Origin: an uncultured Hymenobacter sp.
Lineage (GTDB): Bacteria; Bacteroidota; Bacteroidia; Cytophagales; Hymenobacteraceae
Reading direction: 5' to 3'
DNA: 64,000 nt
Assembly (NCBI GenBank): GCA_913776615.1
Contig: CAJYPK010000006.1
Span: forward strand, 240,070-304,069
Each line of letters begins with the position of its first letter. The first letter of the stretch is position 1. Below the pieces are notes generated by a model that saw only the letters and a program-made list of their open reading frames with translations, ran no database searches and was not told the origin of the DNA. This document shows, piece by piece, positions 53,014-62,089 of this stretch. Made by a program: the position numbers and the translations under genes.

Positions 53014-54132
53014 TCACACCTCCGCCAGCATCTCCAGCACCAGGTGCTCGGTGGGCGAAAGCTCGTCCTTGTCCAGCGGGTCGGCGTCGTGGCGACGCAG
53101 GTACTCGATGAGCCGGCCCGATTTGAATAATTCCGTTACCTGGGGGTGAATGTAGTACTTGGTACACACCGTGGGCGTGTTGCCGAGGTTGCTGGCTACT
53201 TCCTTGGTGGCCTGGCGAATAGCCTTGTCGTGGGCCATTTCCACATCACCGTTCAGCACGCGCTCCAGGCACTCCACCATTTTCACGGTGCCACCCCAAG
53301 TGCGAAAATCCTTGGCCGAAAGCGCAATGCCGGTGTGCCGGTGCAGGTAGTCGTTGACGTGGCCCGATTCCAGCGGGTGGCGCTGACCGTCGGGACCGTA
53401 GAACTGAAACAAATGCTCGCCGGGAATCTCCTGGCACTGCCGCACCAGGCGGGCCAGCCGCCGGTCGTGGATGGTCACGTCGTGGGCCACGCCCTTCTTA
53501 CCCACGAACGAGAAGCGCACGTCGGCCCCGTGGATTACGGCGTGGTCGTCGAGCAGCGTGGTGAGGCCGTAGCTTTTATGTTTCTTGGCGTACTCCTCGT
53601 TGCCGATGCGGATAAACGACTGATCCATCAGCGTGAGTACCAGCGCCACCACTTTATCGCGGGTGAGACCGGGACGGGCCAGGTCCTTGCGTAGCTGCTG
53701 GCGCAACTCGCCCAGCTTCTGGCCGAAGGCCAGCAGGCGCGAAAACTTGGTAAGCGAGCGGGCGGCGTCCCAGGCCGGGTGGTAGCGGTACTGCTTGCGG
53801 CCGGCCGCGTCGTGGCCCGTCACCTGGAGGTGGAAGTTGGGATTGGGCGCAATCCAGACGTCGGTCCACGCCGGCGGAATGACGAAGCTTTTAATTCGCG
53901 CCAGCGTTTTCTCATCCTCGATTTTACGGCCTTTGGCATCGACGTACACGAACTCGTGCGCCCCGACGGCCTCGCGCCGCAGGCCGGGGCCGGCATCGGT
54001 GGCGTAGCGCAGGCCGGCCAGCGCAGCCTGGCGGGCGGGATCTTTGTACAGTTCGTGGGCCGCCAGTTCCTGAATGGGCGGCGAACTTTTCTTGCGGGCT
54101 TGGGAGCGCAGGGGCGCGTGGGTGGCGGTCAT
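53014..54132 (-). CDS. DNA topoisomerase IB
   Basis: A 372-residue type IB topoisomerase of the bacterial/poxvirus kind. It nicks and reseals one strand to relax supercoils. Catalytic residues: Arg175 in RIGNEEY, Arg277 in DFRTWG, and the nucleophile Tyr327 in NTPTVCTKYYIHP. The N-terminal domain (LRYATDAGPGLRRE) matches the poxvirus-like clamp. The ATG at 54132 was chosen because the 89 extra residues to 54399 run over the divergent App1 gene. These enzymes are accessory in bacteria and often carried by environmental species. Confidence 0.93.
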   Translation of the reverse strand: MTATHAPLRSQARKKSSPPIQELAAHELYKDPARQAALAGLRYATDAGPGLRREAVGAHEFVYVDAKGRKIEDEKTLARIKSFVIPPAWTDVWIAPNPNFHLQVTGHDAAGRKQYRYHPAWDAARSLTKFSRLLAFGQKLGELRQQLRKDLARPGLTRDKVVALVLTLMDQSFIRIGNEEYAKKHKSYGLTTLLDDHAVIHGADVRFSFVGKKGVAHDVTIHDRRLARLVRQCQEIPGEHLFQFYGPDGQRHPLESGHVNDYLHRHTGIALSAKDFRTWGGTVKMVECLERVLNGDVEMAHDKAIRQATKEVASNLGNTPTVCTKYYIHPQVTELFKSGRLIEYLRRHDADPLDKDELSPTEHLVLEMLAEV

Positions 54133-54219
54133 AGCAGAGCAGGCTAAAAACAAGCTGTACGCAATTGCAGCCCGCAGGGCGATGCCGCCCGAATGACCCG
54201 CTGGCCGTAGGTTTGCCGG

Positions 54220-55377
54220 ATGGATATAGCGCAATGGCTGGCCGACGGCTGGGAGTGGGTCGATGCGTCGATAACGCGCGTGGCGGCGCGGCTGGGTCGG
54301 CTGCGCCCGCTGCACCTCGACGTGTACCGCAGCTACGGCACGCCGCACCGCTTCTACGTGAAGGGCCGCCTGCTCGCCGACCGCGGCATCACGCCCCAAA
54401 CCGAGGCCGACTCGCCGTGGCGTAATTTCCAGGCCATGTACCGGCGCTTCAACAGCCGCGAAATCCCGGGGGCTGAAGTAGTTATCTCGCTACCCAATCA
54501 CCTGGAGATGCCCGTCGTGACAGGCAATACCGGCTACTTCACCCTGCGCCTCGACCCGCCCGTACTGCCGCCTTCGGTCGAATACCTCTGGCACCCGGTC
54601 CCGGTGCGCCTCACCAAGCTGCCGCGCCGGTTTCGGGGGCTGCTGGGCCAGGTGGAAGGCACGGCGCAGGTGCTCATTCCGCCGCCTTCGGCCGAGTTCG
54701 GCATCATTTCCGACCTCGACGATACGGTGATCGTCACCAAGGCCACCCACATTTTGCGGATGCTGCGCACGGTGCTGCTGCGCAACGCCCACTCGCACGA
54801 GACGCTGGCGGGCGTGGCGGCTTTCTACCAGGCGCTGCTACGAGGCCGCAACGGCCAGCCCGACAACCCGTTTTTCTACGTCAGCTCCTCGCCCTGGAAC
54901 CTCTACGACGTACTCGACGACTTTCTGCGCCTGCAAGGCGTGCCCCCCGGCCCGCTGCTGCTGCGCGAAACGCTCATCGGCCGCACGCCCGGCTCGGAGC
55001 AGAAGCCCACGGCCGCCTCGCCGCACCACGGCCACAAGCTCAAAGAAATCAACCAGATCCTCGATACGTATCCCGAACTGACGTTCATTCTGCTCGGCGA
55101 TAGCGGCCAGCAGGACCCCGCCATCTACGCCGAGGTGGTACGCACGCACCCCGGCCGCATTCGGGTGGTGTACATCCGCGACGTAGGGGTGCCCGCCCGC
55201 GCCACCCACGTCGCCCCCCTGGCCGAGGCCCTGCGCCGCGACACCGGCGTGGAGCTGCTGCTGGTACCCGACTACCTGGCCGCCGCCACCCACGCCGAAG
55301 CCCACGGCTTCATCACGGCCGCGGGGCTGGCCGCCGTCCGGGCCGAGTTTGCCAGCGACGACGACGCGCGCGGGTAG
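54220..55377 (+). CDS. App1-family phosphatase (DUF2183)
   Basis: A 385-residue protein. Residues 20-140 form a beta-sandwich-like region (GEVVISLPN, PPVLPPSVEYLWHPVPVRL). Residues of about 160-340 are a HAD-fold phosphatase with DLDDTVIV at 165-172 (Asp165 and Asp167 as nucleophile and acid/base), FYVSSSPWNLYDVL as motif II and LLGDSGQQDPAIY as motif IV. App1 proteins of yeast are phosphatidate phosphatases; the substrate in bacteria is not known. It is divergent from the topoisomerase gene. A gene for MtgA follows closely. Confidence 0.9.
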   Translation: MDIAQWLADGWEWVDASITRVAARLGRLRPLHLDVYRSYGTPHRFYVKGRLLADRGITPQTEADSPWRNFQAMYRRFNSREIPGAEVVISLPNHLEMPVVTGNTGYFTLRLDPPVLPPSVEYLWHPVPVRLTKLPRRFRGLLGQVEGTAQVLIPPPSAEFGIISDLDDTVIVTKATHILRMLRTVLLRNAHSHETLAGVAAFYQALLRGRNGQPDNPFFYVSSSPWNLYDVLDDFLRLQGVPPGPLLLRETLIGRTPGSEQKPTAASPHHGHKLKEINQILDTYPELTFILLGDSGQQDPAIYAEVVRTHPGRIRVVYIRDVGVPARATHVAPLAEALRRDTGVELLLVPDYLAAATHAEAHGFITAAGLAAVRAEFASDDDARG

Positions 55378-55390
55378 CCGCGGCGGCTTC

Positions 55391-55398
55391 TACTTTTG
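55391..55398 (+). promoter_or_regulatory. Probable -7 box (TACTTTTG) just before mtgA
   Basis: Exact TAnnTTTG match 4 bp before the chosen GTG start; either the transcript is nearly leaderless or the true start is further inside the gene. Confidence 0.45.
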
Positions 55399-55402
55399 CG
55401 CC

Positions 55403-56164
<762 letters not shown>

Positions 56165-56252
56165 GGCAGGCGCAGGCGTTGGCTTGCGCCCGCCCTAGCG
56201 AGCTTAGAGTAAATTTTCAGGTTCGTGTACGGTCAGTCGCAGTTCTATCGTG

Positions 56253-56383
56253 AGCGCCTCACCCCCCGACCCCCTCTCCGAAAAGGAGAGGGGGAGCCCA
56301 CCGCTTGCTACGACGGGCTTACGGCTGCTGGCATCCGCCCCCCCCCTCTCCTTTTCGGAGAGGGGGCCGGGGGGTGAGGCGCT
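56253..56383. repeat. Inverted repeat K, GC-rich with CTCTCCGAAAAGGAGAG core
   Basis: Arms AGCGCCTCACCCCCCGACCC... and its complement, about 42 bp. Each arm also carries its own hairpin core CTCTCCGAAAAGGAGAG or CTCTCCTTTTCGGAGAG. Confidence 0.9.
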
Positions 56384-56441
56384 CCGCATGAGTGGCAACA
56401 ACCTGTACACTGACTTGAAATTTGCTCTAATTCATTTATTC

Positions 56442-56464
56442 ACAAGCTAAAGCTTATGCTACAC
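56442..56464. repeat. Family D arm remnant containing a start codon
   Basis: ACAAGCTAAAGCTTATGCTA matches the right arm of family D (ACAAGCTAAAGCTTGTCCTA) except at the bases that create ATG 56456. Confidence 0.78.
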
Positions 56465-56872
56465 GCGCTGCTGCTCACGCTGGCCCTGGCCGCTCCACCT
56501 ACTCCGCGCCAGGCCATTGCCCAGGTGCTCGCCACCCAGGCCGCCGCCTGGAACCGGGGCGATATTCCCACTTTCATGGCCGGCTACTGGCGCTCCGACT
56601 CGCTGGTGTTCATCGGTAAAAACGGCGCTACCTATGGCTGGCAGCCCACCCTCGACAATTACAAAAAGAGCTACCCCAACGCCGCCCAGATGGGCCACCT
56701 CGATTTCAGCCAGCTGCGCATCACGCCGCTCAGCCCCGAGGTGGCGCAGGTGGTAGGCCACTGGCACCTGACCCGGCCCAACGCCCCCACCGGCGACGCG
56801 CAGGGCCAGTTTCTGCTGATTTTCCGCAAGCTCAAGGGTGAGTGGGTTATCGTGGCCGATCATTCGAGTTAA
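56456..56872 (+). CDS. Secreted NTF2/SnoaL-like (DUF4440) protein
   Basis: A 138-residue protein. A short signal peptide (LHALLLTLALAAPPT) precedes an NTF2-like cone fold: IAQVLATQAAAWNRGDIPTFMAGYW, DSLVFIGKNGATYGWQPTLDNYKKSY, LRITPLSPEVAQVVGHWHL and FLLIFRKLKGEWVIVADHSS. The His in DHSS is the usual last residue of DUF4440 proteins. Activity is unknown for this family. The ATG sits inside a family D repeat remnant; there is no other usable start nearby. It is closely followed by the DinB gene. Confidence 0.85.
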   Translation: MLHALLLTLALAAPPTPRQAIAQVLATQAAAWNRGDIPTFMAGYWRSDSLVFIGKNGATYGWQPTLDNYKKSYPNAAQMGHLDFSQLRITPLSPEVAQVVGHWHLTRPNAPTGDAQGQFLLIFRKLKGEWVIVADHSS

Positions 56873-56888
56873 GTACTCTTTAACTTTT

Positions 56889-57470
56889 ATGGAAATCGAC
56901 CGGCTTGTAGCTTCACTTAAAGCTGAGCTACGGAGTACGTTCGCCCTAGTAGATAGCTGGTTCGATAAGCCAGCTAACCTGCGCACCTATATGCCAGCCG
57001 ACCATGGCTGGAGCGTTGATGAGGTATTGAATCATATCGGCCTCACTAACCATTACCTACTTATTCTCATTGAGAAGGGAACGACCAAGGCTTTGGCTAA
57101 CCGGAATGGACTCGACCTATCGACAGCCGTAGCGAGCTATGACTTTCCGTATGCCCAGTTGGCGGCCATTGGCACACTCCACGCTTTTGCGTGGGCGCGG
57201 CCCGACCACATGGAGCCCCGCACCTACCCACGGTGGCCCTTGGTAATACGCCAGCAACTGCATGACCAGTTAGCGCAGATTCTTCAAGTCCTAGACCGCC
57301 TTCCCAATGGCGAAGGCTTGCTATACCAAACGACCATGTCGGTGCATGAACTGGGCAAGCTCAATGTGTACGAGTACGTCTATTTTCTAGCTCAGCACGC
57401 TCGCCGCCATCTAACCCAAATGCAGGAGAACTACGCCGAATGGCTAACCCAGCCACCTGTTACCGCTTGA
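56889..57470 (+). CDS. DinB superfamily protein
   Basis: A 193-residue four-helix protein of the DinB/YfiT type. The N-terminal helix (LVASLKAELRSTFALVDSWF) is followed by HGWSVDEVLNHIGLTNHYLLILIEKG, which gives one metal-binding His, and ends with YFLAQHARRHLTQMQENY, which gives the other two. Members are metal-dependent thiol transferases or enzymes of unknown substrate. It is AT-richer than its neighbours. It is 16 bp after the previous gene and may share its transcript. Confidence 0.88.
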   Translation: MEIDRLVASLKAELRSTFALVDSWFDKPANLRTYMPADHGWSVDEVLNHIGLTNHYLLILIEKGTTKALANRNGLDLSTAVASYDFPYAQLAAIGTLHAFAWARPDHMEPRTYPRWPLVIRQQLHDQLAQILQVLDRLPNGEGLLYQTTMSVHELGKLNVYEYVYFLAQHARRHLTQMQENYAEWLTQPPVTA

Positions 57471-57523
57471 CGAGGAATGCGGAATAATTACTCGGCACGC
57501 CTAACATATTTCACCTCGCTGCG

Positions 57524-57531
57524 TATCTTTG
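57524..57531 (+). promoter_or_regulatory. Probable -7 box (TATCTTTG)
   Basis: Exact TAnnTTTG match, 32 bp before a 44-codon gene. Confidence 0.6.
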
Positions 57532-57563
57532 CGCCGTATTCAACTTTCTCAGCCTTAGTTCTC

Positions 57564-57698
57564 ATGAAAAAGACTACTGCCCTTTCGTCGCTGCTGTTTC
57601 TTGGTGGCCTGGGCTCGCTCCGCTACCTGAGTGCGCAGCTGGCCTCCCTCAACCTGACTTTCTCCCTGCACGGCGAAGAGGACCATTACTACCTCTAG
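57564..57698 (+). CDS. Small exported peptide
   Basis: A 44-residue peptide. The N-terminus KKTTALSSLLFLGGLGSL is a signal peptide or single membrane helix, followed by SAQLASLNLTFSLHGEEDHYYL with an acidic, His/Tyr end. It is too short for a family assignment. Support comes from a promoter box at 57524, an ATG in the right place and a terminator at 57731, so it looks like a self-contained gene. Confidence 0.55.
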   Translation: MKKTTALSSLLFLGGLGSLRYLSAQLASLNLTFSLHGEEDHYYL

Positions 57699-57730
57699 CC
57701 GAGCGGGTTTCCCACCCCAACGCAGTGCCT

Positions 57731-57755
57731 AGCCCCGCCCCCGGCGGGGCTTTTT
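57731..57755 (+). terminator. Terminator of the small peptide gene
   Basis: Stem AGCCCCGCC/GGCGGGGCT with a short CCC-type loop and TTTTT. Confidence 0.82.
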
Positions 57756-57856
57756 GCGTAAGAAGCGCCCGGCCGTACCGACCTTCGCGGCCGGTTTATC
57801 CATTTTTCATGTGCCGTCGGCCCCACCGGGCCGGCGCCTTTTACCCTCACTTACCC

Positions 57857-58492
57857 GTGACGCTCGACACCAATCAGCAGCAGGTCAGCTACATCATTGG
57901 CCGCGACCTGGCCCGCAACTTCGCCCAGCAGGGCCTGGAGCTGGATATCGACACCCTGGCCGCCGCCCTCAAGGAAGGTCTCGCCGGCCAGCCCAGCCGC
58001 CTCACCCAGGAGCAAATGCAGGCTGCCATGCAGCAGCTGCAAGAGCAGCTCGGCGGCGGTATGGAAGACGATGACGACGACACCCAAAACCCCAACGCCA
58101 TGAACAACAAAGCCGAAGGCGAAGCCTTCCTCGCCGAAAACGCCAAGAAGCCCGGCGTAACTACCCTGCCCAGCGGCCTCCAGTACGAGGTGCTGACCGA
58201 AGGCAGCGGCAAGAAACCCACCCTGCGCTCGTCGGTAACCACCCACTACCACGGCACCCTCATCAACGGCAAGGTATTCGACAGCAGCTACCAGCGCGGC
58301 CAGCCGGCTACCTTCCCCGTCAACGGCGTAATCGCCGGCTGGACCGAAGCCCTCCAGCTCATGGGCGAAGGCGCGAAGTACCGCCTCTACATCCCCGCCA
58401 ACCTGGCCTACGGCAAGCGCGGCGCCGGCCGCGACATCGGCCCCGACTCGACGCTGATTTTCGACGTCGAGCTGCTGAAAGTAAACAACTGA
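57857..58492 (+). CDS. FKBP-type peptidyl-prolyl isomerase (FklB-like)
   Basis: A 211-residue Mip/FklB-like protein: a helical dimerisation N-domain (QQVSYIIGRDLARNFAQQGLELD, LTQEQMQAAMQQLQEQL), an acidic Asp linker, and a C-terminal FKBP domain (TLPSGLQYEVLTEGSGKKP, VTTHYHGTLINGKVFDSSYQRGQPATFP, GWTEALQLMGEGAKYRLYIP, FDVELLKVNN). It speeds proline isomerisation. I chose the GTG at 57857 (MTLDTNQ), since the longer frame to ATG 57809 or 57725 adds an Arg/Pro-rich piece that overlaps the preceding terminator. No signal peptide, so it is cytoplasmic. Confidence 0.9.
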   Translation: MTLDTNQQQVSYIIGRDLARNFAQQGLELDIDTLAAALKEGLAGQPSRLTQEQMQAAMQQLQEQLGGGMEDDDDDTQNPNAMNNKAEGEAFLAENAKKPGVTTLPSGLQYEVLTEGSGKKPTLRSSVTTHYHGTLINGKVFDSSYQRGQPATFPVNGVIAGWTEALQLMGEGAKYRLYIPANLAYGKRGAGRDIGPDSTLIFDVELLKVNN

Positions 58493-58615
58493 GCCGCGTC
58501 GTCGGCCGGGGCGCTGACGGCGTCCACTACCCTGTCGGCCACGGTGCCCGCCGTGGCTTCCGCCCCCACCTGGGTGCGAAGCAGCACTGCCATACCCGCT
58601 AGCCCCCGGCCATCC

Positions 58616-59347
58616 ATGTCCGATACGCCAGTCGTTCCCGTTACTCCGCCACCGGCTCCCGCGCCGGTGGCGGCTTTGGTTGCGGCCCCTCCGGCGGCTG
58701 ATAATTCGACTGCGGCTGAGGTCGCGACGGCAGCCAGCCTTACCGTACTGGATGGGCCGGAGGCAATAGGGGCTGGCGCGGCACCCGAAGCCGTTAGCTC
58801 AGCGCCCGCGATGGCCCCGCTACCGCCGCCCGCGCCGCTGCCCCCGGTCCGCAGCCCCGACGGCCGGTTCGTACTCACGGCGACTGCGCTCACGGTGCTG
58901 GGCCGGACCTTCGGCCTGCGCGAGATTGAGCGGGCCGAAGTGCAGCCGGTGCGCTGGCTGCTGTGGTACCTGCTGGGCGGGCTGGGGCTGGCCATCGTGC
59001 TGCTGCTGTTTTTAAATAACTGGCTCCGCACTCTGCCCACGATGGCCGGCCTGCTGGCCACCGCCCTCATGCTGCTCTATGGCCACCGGGGCACCAACCG
59101 GCTGCGCCTGTGGCTGCTGGGCCGCGAGGCGGCGCACTTTGCCCTGCCCGGCGACGCCGACCTCTGGCGCCGCCTCACCGGCGAGCTCAACCGCCGGGTG
59201 GCCCGCGCCCACGACCAGGCCGCCGCCGAAGCCGCCGCGTTGCTGGCCGCGCTGGAGGCCGAGCGTAATGCCGAAGCCGCGGCCGCGATAGAAGCCGCGG
59301 CCGAGCAGCCTCCGGCCGAGTCCACCATTTCGGACGAGCCGACGTAG
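58616..59347 (+). CDS. Pro/Ala-rich membrane protein of unknown function
   Basis: A 243-residue protein. The first 85 residues are a Pro/Ala-rich disordered region. A small beta domain follows (GRFVLTATALTVLGRTFGLREIERAEVQPV), then two membrane helices (LLWYLLGGLGLAIVLLLFL and MAGLLATALMLLYG), and an alpha-helical Ala/Glu-rich tail (AEAAALLAALEAERNAEAAAAI). The central part resembles DUF6232-type small membrane proteins, but I am not sure. The ATG at 58616 follows the FKBP gene by about 120 bp. Confidence 0.65.
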   Translation: MSDTPVVPVTPPPAPAPVAALVAAPPAADNSTAAEVATAASLTVLDGPEAIGAGAAPEAVSSAPAMAPLPPPAPLPPVRSPDGRFVLTATALTVLGRTFGLREIERAEVQPVRWLLWYLLGGLGLAIVLLLFLNNWLRTLPTMAGLLATALMLLYGHRGTNRLRLWLLGREAAHFALPGDADLWRRLTGELNRRVARAHDQAAAEAAALLAALEAERNAEAAAAIEAAAEQPPAESTISDEPT

Positions 59348-59425
59348 GGGCGGCGTACCTCCTTACTTTTACCGCGTCACCGAGCCATTTCTGCTGCTAC
59401 CTGACCAAGTAATTACCCGTTACCC

Positions 59426-61378
59426 ATGAGTTCTAAATCTTCGCACACCGCCATTTCCGGCGCTGGGCTGCTTATCGCGCTGGGCATCATCTACGGCGAC
59501 ATCGGCACTTCGCCGCTCTACGTGATGTCATCCATTCTCAAGAGTGGCCGGGTGCCCGGCCTCATCGACGAGGCCCTGGTGCTGGGCGGCATTTCGTGCG
59601 TTATCTGGACGCTCACGCTCCAAACTACCGTCAAGTACGTGCTGCTTACGCTTAATGCCGACAACAACGGCGAGGGTGGCATTTTCTCGCTCTACGCCCT
59701 GGTACGGCGGCGCGGGGCCTGGCTGTCGGCCGTGGCCATCATCGGCGGGGCCGCCCTGCTGGCCGACGGGGTGATTACGCCGCCCATCTCGGTATCGTCG
59801 GCGGTGGAGGGCCTGCGGGCCGTGTACCCCAGTATTCCTACCGTCCCCATCGTGATCGGCATCATCGCGGCGCTGTTTCTGGTGCAGAGCTTCGGGACGC
59901 AGATCGTGGGGAAGGCCTTCGGACCGATTATGTTCCTGTGGTTTACCATGCTGGGTGTGCTGGGCGCGATTTGGATTACCCACAATCCCACCATTTTACG
60001 GGCGCTTAATCCCTACTACGCCTACCAGCTGCTGGTCAATTATCCCGGTGGCTTCTGGCTGCTGGGCTCGGTGTTTCTGTGTACTACCGGGGCCGAGGCG
60101 CTGTATTCCGACCTCGGGCACTGTGGCAAGGGCAACATTCGCATCAGCTGGACTTTTGTAAAAATCACCCTGCTGCTCAACTACCTGGGCCAGGGCGCGT
60201 GGCTGCTCGCCCACAAGGGCCAGCAGATTGGCGAGCAAAACCCCTTCTATGCCCTCATGCCGTCGTGGTTTCTGCTCTTCGGCATCGGGCTGGCCACGGT
60301 GGCGGCGGTGATTGCCTCGCAGGCGCTCATCACCGGCTCGTTTACGCTGGTAGCCGAGGCCATTCGCCTCAACATGTGGCCCAAGGTGCGTCTCAACTAC
60401 CCCACCGACGTAAAAGGCCAGCTCTACGTACCCAGCATGAACCGCCTGCTGCTCGTGGGCTGCATCGGGGTGGTACTGTTCTTCCGCGAAAGCTCCAACA
60501 TGGAAGCGGCCTACGGGCTGGCTATTACGCTCACCATGCTCATGACCACGGTGCTGCTCACGGTGTGGCTGCGCAAAATCAAGCGAGTGGCCCTGCCGCT
60601 GGTGGCCCTGTTCGTGCTGGTGTACGGCTTCATTGAGGGCTCGTTCATGCTGGCCAACCTCATCAAGTTTCCGCACGGCGGCTGGGTGTCGCTGGCCATC
60701 GGCACGGCGCTGATGAGCGTAATGTACGTGTGGCTGAAGGCGTTTTACATCAAGCGCCGCCTTACCGACTTCGTGAAGATGGAGCCCTACATCGAGCCGC
60801 TCAAGCAGCTTTCCAACGACGACTCTATTTCCAAGTACGCCACGCACCTGGTCTTTCTGACTTCGGCCGAGCGGGCCAGCGAGATCGAGCAGAAGATTAT
60901 TTACTCCATCTTTCAGAAGCGTCCCAAGCGGGCTGATATCTACTGGTTTATCCACGTCGATACCACCGACGAGCCGTATACCATGGAGTACAAGGTGACC
61001 GAGCTGGCCCACGACGACGTCTTCCGCATCAACTTCCGACTGGGCTTCCGGGTGCAGCAGCGCATCAACCTGTTCTTCCGCAAGGTGGTCGAAGACCTGG
61101 TGCGCAACAAGGAAGTGGACATCACCTCGCGCTACGCCTCGCTGAGCCAGCGGCACGTGGTGGGCGATTTCCGCTTCGTGGTACTGGAAAAATACCTCTC
61201 GGTCGAAAACGACTTCCCCACCCAGGAAAAGCTCGTGATGCAGGCCTACTTCTACATCAAGCAGTTCATCTCGGGCGAGGCCCAGTACTTCGGCCTCGAC
61301 ACCTCTTCAGTGAAAGTGGAGAAGGTGCCGCTAGTTATCGCCCCGGTACGCGAAGTGGCCCTGACGCGGGTGAAGTAA
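59426..61378 (+). CDS. kup: KUP-type potassium transporter
   Basis: A 650-residue inner-membrane protein of the KUP/HAK/KT family, which imports K+ with protons. The hallmark GIIYGDIGTSPLYV is at residues 20-33, then NADNNGEGGIFSLYALVRR, the ADGVITPPISVSSAVEGL loop, FLCTTGAEALYSDLGHCGKGNI and RLNMWPKVRLNYPT. About 12 membrane helices and a C-terminal soluble domain of some 200 residues. Length matches the family. It is monocistronic, followed by a large hairpin. Confidence 0.95.
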   Translation: MSSKSSHTAISGAGLLIALGIIYGDIGTSPLYVMSSILKSGRVPGLIDEALVLGGISCVIWTLTLQTTVKYVLLTLNADNNGEGGIFSLYALVRRRGAWLSAVAIIGGAALLADGVITPPISVSSAVEGLRAVYPSIPTVPIVIGIIAALFLVQSFGTQIVGKAFGPIMFLWFTMLGVLGAIWITHNPTILRALNPYYAYQLLVNYPGGFWLLGSVFLCTTGAEALYSDLGHCGKGNIRISWTFVKITLLLNYLGQGAWLLAHKGQQIGEQNPFYALMPSWFLLFGIGLATVAAVIASQALITGSFTLVAEAIRLNMWPKVRLNYPTDVKGQLYVPSMNRLLLVGCIGVVLFFRESSNMEAAYGLAITLTMLMTTVLLTVWLRKIKRVALPLVALFVLVYGFIEGSFMLANLIKFPHGGWVSLAIGTALMSVMYVWLKAFYIKRRLTDFVKMEPYIEPLKQLSNDDSISKYATHLVFLTSAERASEIEQKIIYSIFQKRPKRADIYWFIHVDTTDEPYTMEYKVTELAHDDVFRINFRLGFRVQQRINLFFRKVVEDLVRNKEVDITSRYASLSQRHVVGDFRFVVLEKYLSVENDFPTQEKLVMQAYFYIKQFISGEAQYFGLDTSSVKVEKVPLVIAPVREVALTRVK

Positions 61379-61394
61379 AGCAGGATCTAGAACT

Positions 61395-61452
61395 AAAAAG
61401 AAATGACTCAGCGGTAGCCTCTACGGAGGTAGCCGCTGGGTCATTTCTTTTT
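61395..61452. terminator. Large terminator hairpin after kup
   Basis: A stem of about 27 bp (AAAAAGAAATGACTCAGCGG and near-complement) with a TACG loop, a few mismatches, and A and T flanks. Confidence 0.82.
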
Positions 61453-61584
61453 CGCTTGAGCGAGCATCTTACGCTATTGCTGGTTAATTGATGCCCGGCC
61501 AGTTTCTTTTTCTCCTAAAACAACTCTTCCCCCACTAGGTAATTGTAGGCCGCCCGGCCGATATTGCCGGGATAAAACAGGCAC

Positions 61585-61592
61585 TACGTTTG
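61585..61592 (+). promoter_or_regulatory. Probable -7 box (TACGTTTG) of the DsbD operon
   Basis: Exact TAnnTTTG match, 39 bp before the DsbD N-domain gene. Confidence 0.55.
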
Positions 61593-61631
61593 TTTTAGGG
61601 CTACTACGGATTACTTCCGACCGTTTCTTAT

Positions 61632-62081
61632 ATGAAAAAACTACTGCTGGCAGGACTGGTCCTGCTCGGGGCTGGCCAGGCCAAAGCCCAGATTCTGACC
61701 CCCGTACACTGGAGCTACGCCGCCAAGAAACTGAGCCCCACCGAGGCGATGGTCCTCATCAAAGCCACCATCGACCCGGGCTGGCACGTGTACTCGCAAC
61801 ACGTGAAAGATGGCGGCCCGGTGAAGACCACCATCAAATTTGACCCGTCCAAGGCCTACACGTTGGTGGGCGCGCCCCAAGAGCCCAAGCCGGTGACGCG
61901 CATGGAAAAAACCTTCAACATGGAGGTGAGCTACTTCGCCAACTCGGTGGTCTTCCAGCAAAAGGTAAAGCTCACCGGTAAAGGCCCGGTGACGGTGAAG
62001 GGCAACCTCGAATTCATGGCCTGCAACGACGAGAAGTGCCTGCCCCCCGATGAGGTAGCCTTCAGCATCCCCGTTAAGTAA
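61632..62081 (+). CDS. DsbD N-terminal-domain-like periplasmic protein
   Basis: A 149-residue secreted protein. After a signal peptide ending near Ala18-Gln20, the domain matches the immunoglobulin-like N-domain of DsbD (ATIDPGWHVYSQHV, KFDPSKAYTLVGAPQEPKP) with the redox-active Cys131 and Cys136 in FMACNDEKCLPP. It would relay electrons from the membrane part of DsbD to periplasmic targets. It ends 8 bp before the DsbD gene, so the classical three-domain DsbD is split in two genes. Confidence 0.9.
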   Translation: MKKLLLAGLVLLGAGQAKAQILTPVHWSYAAKKLSPTEAMVLIKATIDPGWHVYSQHVKDGGPVKTTIKFDPSKAYTLVGAPQEPKPVTRMEKTFNMEVSYFANSVVFQQKVKLTGKGPVTVKGNLEFMACNDEKCLPPDEVAFSIPVK

Positions 62082-62089
62082 CCCGCGCT

